From Deltaproteobacteria bacterium (GTDB lineage Bacteria; Desulfobacterota; DSM-4660; Desulfatiglandales; B25-G16), in contig QMLW01000030.1 of NCBI GenBank assembly GCA_003646935.1, positions 1-10,050 of the forward strand: 10,050 nucleotides of DNA, read 5' to 3'. Below are positions 6,290 to 10,050 of the stretch, in pieces. The notes beneath the pieces are model-generated. The model made no database searches. It was not told the origin of the DNA and worked only from the letters and a program-made list of their open reading frames with translations. Position 1 is the stretch's first letter; each line of letters begins with the position of its first letter. The position numbers and the translations under genes are program-made.

Positions 6290-7441
6290 TTGTTCCCTAG
6301 AAACGCAGAGGTGGTGATAATCGGGGGAGGCGTGATCGGGGCTTCCATCCTGTATCATCTCTCCAAGAGAAAGATTAAGGCGGTAGCGGTGGAGAAAAAT
6401 GAGCTCGCCTCAGGGAGCTCCGGTGCATGTGATGGCCTGATCTTTTTGCAGTCAAAGAAGCCAGGGCCACATCTGCAACTGGCCTTGGAGAGCAAAGCCA
6501 GGTTCGAGCATCTCCAGGAGGAATTGGACCTTCAGTTGGAGTATAGAAATCCCGGTGGGATGATCATAATCGAGGACGAGGATGAGCTCAAGGTCATGGA
6601 CTCCTTCGTTGAGGAACAGAGAAACACAGGCCTGGATGTCTCCATTTTGGATCCCCATGAGGCGAGGGAAATGGAGCCCTCGCTCTCAGAGGCCCTTTCC
6701 GGCGCGACCTTCTCTCCCCTCGATGCCAAGATAAACCCGATCTTGCTTACCCTCGCATTCATCTCCTCAGCGCAACGCTTTGGCAGCAAAGCCTTTACCG
6801 ATTGCGAGGTAACGGGGATAGAGGTCAAATCAGGCCGTGTCAGAGTAGTGCACACCACAAGAGGGAAAATAGAGACGAGCGTTGCGGTGAATGCCGCCGG
6901 TGCACATGCCCCATCCATAGGCAAAATGGTAAATGTTCCTATCCCCATCAAACCACGACGAGGACAGCTTTTAGTAACCGAATCGGTACCTCCCATGGTG
7001 ACCAGCGGCATACTGTCGGCAAGATACATCGTCGCAAAATTCAACTCTACATTAGAAAAACCCCAAAAGGGAGGTATCTCTATCGATCAGACGTATAATG
7101 GAAACTTACTTCTGGGCGCAACCCGGGAGTTCGTGGGCTTTGACAAACGTACCACCTACGTTGGGATTAAAAATATCGCAACGCATACTTCGCGCGTAAT
7201 ACCTCAACTAAAGGACATACATATCATCAGGGCATTTGCGGGGCTTCGGCCCTACACGCCAGATGGCCTGCCGATCCTCGGCAAGGTAGAGGGCATAAAG
7301 GGCTTTGTCATGGCAGCCGGCCATGAGGGCGATGGAGTAGCCCTCTCCCCTGCCACCGGAGCGCTCATTGCTGAGCTAATCGATATAGGCAGCACCCATA
7401 TACCCCTGGATGAATTTGCCTTAGAGAGGTTTCACTCTTAA
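6287..7441 (+). CDS. FAD-dependent oxidoreductase, DAO family, catalytic subunit of a multi-subunit amine/amino-acid dehydrogenase
   Basis: This 384-residue flavoprotein belongs to the DAO fold family (glycine oxidase, HcnC, opine oxidase beta subunit, D-hydroxyproline and L-proline dehydrogenase beta subunits). It should oxidise a C-N bond of an amino acid, secondary amine or opine. The N-terminal Rossmann segment has GGGVIG at 13-18 with the acidic FAD-ribose residue near E36, followed by the SGSSGACDG turn at 42-50. RRGQLLV at 224-230 and GLRPYTPDGLPILG at 319-332 are typical, and GHEGDGV at 345-351 closes the FAD site. No signal peptide or membrane helix is seen, so it is cytoplasmic. The start is TTG, chosen because of the well-spaced GGAGG. 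The [2Fe-2S] subunit gene follows 25 bases downstream, and the three genes form an operon. The substrate is unknown; the divergent importer probably supplies it. Confidence 0.85.
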   Translation: MLFPRNAEVVIIGGGVIGASILYHLSKRKIKAVAVEKNELASGSSGACDGLIFLQSKKPGPHLQLALESKARFEHLQEELDLQLEYRNPGGMIIIEDEDELKVMDSFVEEQRNTGLDVSILDPHEAREMEPSLSEALSGATFSPLDAKINPILLTLAFISSAQRFGSKAFTDCEVTGIEVKSGRVRVVHTTRGKIETSVAVNAAGAHAPSIGKMVNVPIPIKPRRGQLLVTESVPPMVTSGILSARYIVAKFNSTLEKPQKGGISIDQTYNGNLLLGATREFVGFDKRTTYVGIKNIATHTSRVIPQLKDIHIIRAFAGLRPYTPDGLPILGKVEGIKGFVMAAGHEGDGVALSPATGALIAELIDIGSTHIPLDEFALERFHS

Positions 7442-7466
7442 AGAGTGCGCACAGGAGACATCCCAC

Positions 7467-7763
7467 ATGACGGAAGACATCATGGAAGAGCTGAGAATCA
7501 GTACGGTTAAAAGAACTGAGAGGATCAGGATCTCCGTGAATGGAAGGGAAACGTATGCCTACAAAGGGGAAACCGTGCTTGCCGCCCTGCACGCCGCCGG
7601 TTACAGGGTGCTGAGAAGGGATAAAAACGGCCAAGCGAGGGGTGCCTTTTGCGGGATGGGCATCTGTTACGACTGCCTGGTCACGATTAACGGTATACGC
7701 AATCAGCGCTCCTGTATGTTTGAGGTCGAAGAGGGCATGGAGATAGCCATAGATGAGCCCTAA
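7467..7763 (+). CDS. Small [2Fe-2S] ferredoxin-like subunit (Fer2_4/HcnA type)
   Basis: This 98-residue protein has the cysteine pattern of a ferredoxin-fold [2Fe-2S] cluster: C62, C67, C70 and C83, in the context FCGMGICYDCLVTING and then QRSC. This C-x4-C-x2-C-x12-C layout and length match HcnA and the gamma subunits of opine oxidase-like and D-hydroxyproline dehydrogenase enzymes. It would carry electrons between the two flavin subunits or onward to the acceptor. The start at ATG 7467 has AGGAG nine bases upstream; an internal ATG at residue 6 is a less likely alternative. Its last 11 bases overlap the start of the next gene (ATGAGCCCTAA), so the two are very likely translationally coupled and made in equal amounts. 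It lacks its own reductase domain, so it is a subunit rather than a stand-alone enzyme. Confidence 0.88.
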   Translation: MTEDIMEELRISTVKRTERIRISVNGRETYAYKGETVLAALHAAGYRVLRRDKNGQARGAFCGMGICYDCLVTINGIRNQRSCMFEVEEGMEIAIDEP

Positions 7764-9150
7764 CAAATACGATGTGGTAATCGTGGGGAGCGGTCTTGCA
7801 GGGATCGTGGCCGCCAACAGGCTTGCGGATTACAACCTGGAGGTGCTTCTCCTCGATGAGAACATCCATATCGGCGGGCAGATCTTACGGCGAATCCCCC
7901 AAAACCTCGGCGTTGGTGCCGGGCGTGAACCAAGCCAGGTGAGAAGAATCGGCTTCCGATTTATCGAGAGCGTTAAGGAGAAAAAGATCAGGGTAATGAA
8001 CCGAACAAAGGTGCTGGGAATACAACCAGAGGGAGAGCTTCTCATCGAGGAGGACGAGAAACGGGCATACACCATCACCGCGGACATTATCCTGTTTGCC
8101 ACAGGCGCAAGGGAGAGGTTCCTGCCCTTCAAGGGCTGGATGCTTCCGGGGGTCCTCTCCACCGGTGCCGTGCAGATACTCATAAAGGGCTCAGGGGTGC
8201 TTCCGGCAAAGGAAATCTTGATTGCTGGTTCAGGCCCATTCTTATATGCCGTTGCGTATGAGTTCGTAATAAATAAAGGAACGGTGCTCTCCGTTTTGGA
8301 ACAGACAATGCTCTTGGATAATATTTCACTCATCGGTCGCCTGTTGTATCAATTCCCAAAATTCACTGAAGGTCTCAGGTACCTCGCAAAGCTGCTCATC
8401 TCAGGTGTCCCAATCAGATATGGAACACAACTCATTGAGGCGAGAGGCGATACAGGCCTTACTGAAGTAGTGGCTGCGCGTGTAGATCGAAGCGGAAGGG
8501 TACGGGAGGGCACCGAGAAGGTCTTTAAAACACGTGCCCTTGCCGTTGGCCATGGATTTGTCCCTAACATCGAGCTCCCACAGCTCGCAGGTTGTGAGCT
8601 TGAATACAGCCAAGATAAGGGAGGATGGGTGGTGAGGGTGAAGGATGACCTCGAGACGAGCATTGAGCGCGTCTATGCAGCGGGAGAGATCACCGGTATT
8701 GGAGGGGCATTGAAATCCATTACTGAAGGGAATCTCTCAGCAATGGGCATACTTCATAACCTTGGGAAAGTCAGTGAGAATGAGTACATCTCCCATCTCC
8801 AAAGACTGAGCAAGGAACGGAGGCATCACCTCGCCTTTGGGAAATGCCTCAACACCCTCTATAAAATTCCCCATGGAGCGATACGATCGATCCCCGATGA
8901 GACCGTGATCTGTCGATGTGAAGGGGTAAGGATGGGCGACATTCAAAAGGCCATAGCGAACGGCTACGATACGCCCGGGGCATTGAAAAGGATATTGCGC
9001 GTTGGAATGGGGACATGCCAGGGAAGAATCTGTGGTCCTGTCCTCTATGATATACTATCTGCGTATAGAGAAATACCCGCACATGATATTCCACCCTTCT
9101 CCGTGAGGGTACCGGTCAAGGCAGTGTCGTGTGGCTCCTTGATCTCTTGA
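7753..9150 (+). CDS. FAD/NAD(P)-binding oxidoreductase with C-terminal BFD-like [2Fe-2S] domain (HcnB/OoxA-like subunit)
   Basis: This 465-residue protein is the larger flavin subunit of the complex. The first Rossmann motif is GSGLAG at 12-17, followed by the acidic residue near D35. A second nucleotide-binding motif, GSGPFL, is at 159-164, and FATGARERFLPFKGW at 115-129 and VYAAGEITGIGG at 307-318 belong to the pyridine-nucleotide-disulphide reductase fold. The C-terminal region has C387, C389, C422 and C427 (CRCEG ... GTCQGRICGP), a BFD-like iron-sulfur site found in HcnB, opine oxidase alpha and sarcosine oxidase-type subunits. No redox-active CxxxxC disulphide of the reductase class is visible near the first motif. 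It probably shuttles electrons from the DAO subunit and the small ferredoxin to a membrane or soluble acceptor. The start overlaps the upstream gene by 11 bases; GGAG lies ten bases before the ATG. Confidence 0.88.
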   Translation: MSPNKYDVVIVGSGLAGIVAANRLADYNLEVLLLDENIHIGGQILRRIPQNLGVGAGREPSQVRRIGFRFIESVKEKKIRVMNRTKVLGIQPEGELLIEEDEKRAYTITADIILFATGARERFLPFKGWMLPGVLSTGAVQILIKGSGVLPAKEILIAGSGPFLYAVAYEFVINKGTVLSVLEQTMLLDNISLIGRLLYQFPKFTEGLRYLAKLLISGVPIRYGTQLIEARGDTGLTEVVAARVDRSGRVREGTEKVFKTRALAVGHGFVPNIELPQLAGCELEYSQDKGGWVVRVKDDLETSIERVYAAGEITGIGGALKSITEGNLSAMGILHNLGKVSENEYISHLQRLSKERRHHLAFGKCLNTLYKIPHGAIRSIPDETVICRCEGVRMGDIQKAIANGYDTPGALKRILRVGMGTCQGRICGPVLYDILSAYREIPAHDIPPFSVRVPVKAVSCGSLIS

Positions 9151-9259
9151 GGGCATGCACTCCCCGCCATAATGTCTTCAGTGAAATTCCTGCCTTAATA
9201 AGTGAATCCTCTGCCTGAGGCCTGGGAACTTTACTTAACGAACACAACTTTGACTTTAT

Positions 9260-9297
9260 TCCTTGAGCATGGGGTAATGGTGAGGTGGCCTCAAGGA
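9260..9297. terminator. Inverted repeat between convergent genes, possible terminator
   Basis: TCCTTGAG (9260-9267) and CTCAAGGA (9290-9297) are perfect 8-bp arms around a 22-base loop. They lie between the 3' ends of the dehydrogenase operon and the convergent PilZ gene. No clean U-run follows on either strand, so an intrinsic terminator is not certain. The rest of 9151-9311 shows no gene. Confidence 0.3.
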
Positions 9298-9311
9298 GCG
9301 TTTCATAGCCT

Positions 9312-9656
9312 TCATTCCTTTGAATGGGCTGAAACGAGATCCTTTAGGAAATGGCGGTCAACATCCGAGATCTTCACAAAGCAGATACCCATCCCAAAGG
9401 TGGCATCCTGCTCATCGATTGCATAATGATCCGACCAGATCACCTTGCCGTTGACCTCTATACCCTGATGGTTTGGGGGAGTAATAAAAATTCGAAAAAC
9501 CTCATTGAGCTTTAACGGCTCCTCACACCTGATGAGCACACCGTCAACGGTAATGTTGATAGTTTCCCCGTCTATTACCTCCTCATCGAATACTATGGAA
9601 ATGGGCCATGTAACATTGATTCTATGGTATTTACGCCTTTCGATTGGGTGTGCCAA
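9312..9656 (-). CDS. Single-domain PilZ protein, probable cyclic di-GMP receptor
   Basis: This 114-residue soluble protein consists essentially of one PilZ domain, which binds cyclic di-GMP and passes the signal on by protein contacts. The N-terminal arginine motif is ERRKYHR at 6-12 (R8-x3-R12). The second motif, normally (D/N)xSxxG, reads NITVDG at 34-39, so the serine is replaced by threonine. GMGICFV at 88-94 suits the last strands of the barrel. The start is TTG at 9656: GGGGG lies five bases upstream, an in-frame stop lies seven codons above, and no early ATG exists. It faces the dehydrogenase operon tail to tail and has its own promoter, so the neighbourhood does not tell its target; motility, exopolysaccharide or adhesion are family-typical roles. 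Confidence 0.82.
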   Translation of the reverse strand: MAHPIERRKYHRINVTWPISIVFDEEVIDGETINITVDGVLIRCEEPLKLNEVFRIFITPPNHQGIEVNGKVIWSDHYAIDEQDATFGMGICFVKISDVDRHFLKDLVSAHSKE

Positions 9657-9718
9657 ATGTTCCCCCTTACTTCATCGTGTTACAACAGGGCATCGGTAAC
9701 CCTCTCATCGATAGGTGG

Positions 9719-9747
9719 ACAATAGGGCAAAGAGACGGCACTGTCAA
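9719..9747 (-). promoter_or_regulatory. Sigma70-type promoter of the PilZ gene
   Basis: On the minus strand a perfect TTGACA (9742-9747) is followed after exactly 17 bases by TATTGT (9719-9724), which matches four of six. Transcription would start near 9712, about 55 bases before the TTG start codon. This is the best promoter match in the window. Confidence 0.55.
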
Positions 9748-9749
9748 GA

Positions 9750-9968
9750 CGAGATTCCATCGAGGTGCTAAAGAACGCACCGAGTCCGCGATGAAAAGAG
9801 CTCAGATTTACGAACATCTGGGCCTTATTTTTCCATCCCTGTCGCTCTACCTGTTTGATGCTTCATTTTTCAGTAAAGCTCCCCGCGCTTCCACACGGGT
9901 CATTCTGGCGAAGGCGAGTAAAGTATTATTAATTGTAAAAATTAATTGACAAATATATTTACCTATAT
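9750..9968. other. Non-coding interval beyond the PilZ promoter
   Basis: I see no convincing gene here. CAGAT/ATCTG (9803-9807 and 9816-9820) is a weak inverted repeat. From about 9925 the sequence turns very A+T-rich, with TTAATTG occurring twice (one copy near 9929, one near 9942) and a TTGACA at 9946-9951 that lacks a properly spaced -10. This A+T-rich patch directly borders the right copy of the 82-bp repeat. Confidence 0.4.
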
Positions 9969-10050
9969 GAACTTAGTTCGCTTCGCTCACAATTGGAATA
10001 TTCCACCATTCCATTATTCCATGTGTGAGACAATAGGAAACAGTCTCAAA
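9969..10050 (+). repeat. 82-bp structured dispersed repeat, right copy
   Basis: This is the second copy of the element at 721-802, in the same orientation, with 80 of 82 identical positions. The hairpin arms lie at 9986-10000 and 10015-10029, and the TGAGAC/GTCTCA pair follows. The element reaches the last base of the window, so its true right end is unknown. The left boundary is sharp: bases before 9969 do not match those before 721. The two copies enclose the whole transporter, dehydrogenase and PilZ region. Confidence 0.85.

Noticed and set aside
6532..7044. 170-codon minus-strand open frame inside the DAO-family gene
   Set aside because: It is entirely antisense to a gene with clear FAD motifs and has no recognisable domain of its own.
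6287..9150. Naming the operon hcnABC (hydrogen cyanide synthase)
   Set aside because: All three subunit types match, but so do opine oxidase, D-hydroxyproline dehydrogenase and related enzymes. Gene order differs from hcnABC, and the linked importer suggests catabolism of an imported compound. The sequence alone does not support cyanide production.
9202..9426. 74-codon plus-strand open frame
   Set aside because: It overlaps the PilZ gene on the other strand, has no ribosome site, and spans the inverted repeat between convergent genes.
9644..9949. 101-codon plus-strand open frame antisense to the PilZ promoter
   Set aside because: It covers the PilZ start and promoter, has low-complexity arginine/serine-rich translation and no recognisable domain.
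721..10050. The 82-bp repeats as the ends of one composite transposon
   Set aside because: They are short direct repeats with no transposase or integrase gene between them and no visible target duplication. A dispersed intergenic repeat is simpler.

Overview
The window looks like a stretch of bacterial chromosome that couples nutrient uptake to oxidation. Its core is a divergent pair of operons. On the minus strand are five genes for a branched-chain-amino-acid-type (HAAT/Liv) ABC importer. On the plus strand are three genes for a multi-subunit FAD/[2Fe-2S] amine or amino-acid dehydrogenase, of the group that includes opine oxidase, D-hydroxyproline dehydrogenase, archaeal dye-linked L-proline dehydrogenase and hydrogen cyanide synthase. 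No phage, CRISPR, tRNA, rRNA or transposase gene was seen. The signal-peptide-bearing binding protein, PilZ protein, UPF0182 protein and gene style would suit an uncultured Gram-negative, perhaps of the Desulfobacterota. That is an impression only, because no phylogenetic marker is present.

Layout from left to right. 1-457 (minus): N-terminal part of a UPF0182 (COG1615) membrane protein, cut by the window edge. 458-816: intergenic, with a candidate promoter, a small palindrome and the first copy of an 82-bp structured repeat (721-802). 817-5480 (minus): the transporter operon, transcribed as binding protein, LivH, LivG, LivF, LivM; the last four genes are nearly contiguous, and about 110 bp separate the binding protein from livH. 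5481-6286: an unusually long divergent control region of about 800 bp. It holds a possible 39-codon ORF, two operator-like palindromes, a reasonable sigma70-type promoter, and a leader with two mutually exclusive sets of RNA helices in front of the dehydrogenase operon. 6287-9150 (plus): a DAO-family FAD subunit, a 98-residue [2Fe-2S] subunit, and a larger FAD subunit with a C-terminal BFD-like iron-sulfur site. 9312-9656 (minus): a single-domain PilZ protein with its own TTGACA promoter. 9969-10050: the second copy of the 82-bp repeat, running to the window end.

How the genes probably work together (inference): the binding protein and Liv permease import a small amino-acid-like or opine-like compound. 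The three-subunit enzyme then oxidises it at a C-N bond in the DAO subunit and passes electrons through the small ferredoxin-like subunit and the FAD/BFD subunit to an acceptor not encoded here. The substrate cannot be read from the sequence. The most interesting points for follow-up are the substrate of this uptake-oxidation module, the structured leader of the oxidase operon, the palindromes in the divergent region, and the dispersed 82-bp repeat that brackets the locus.
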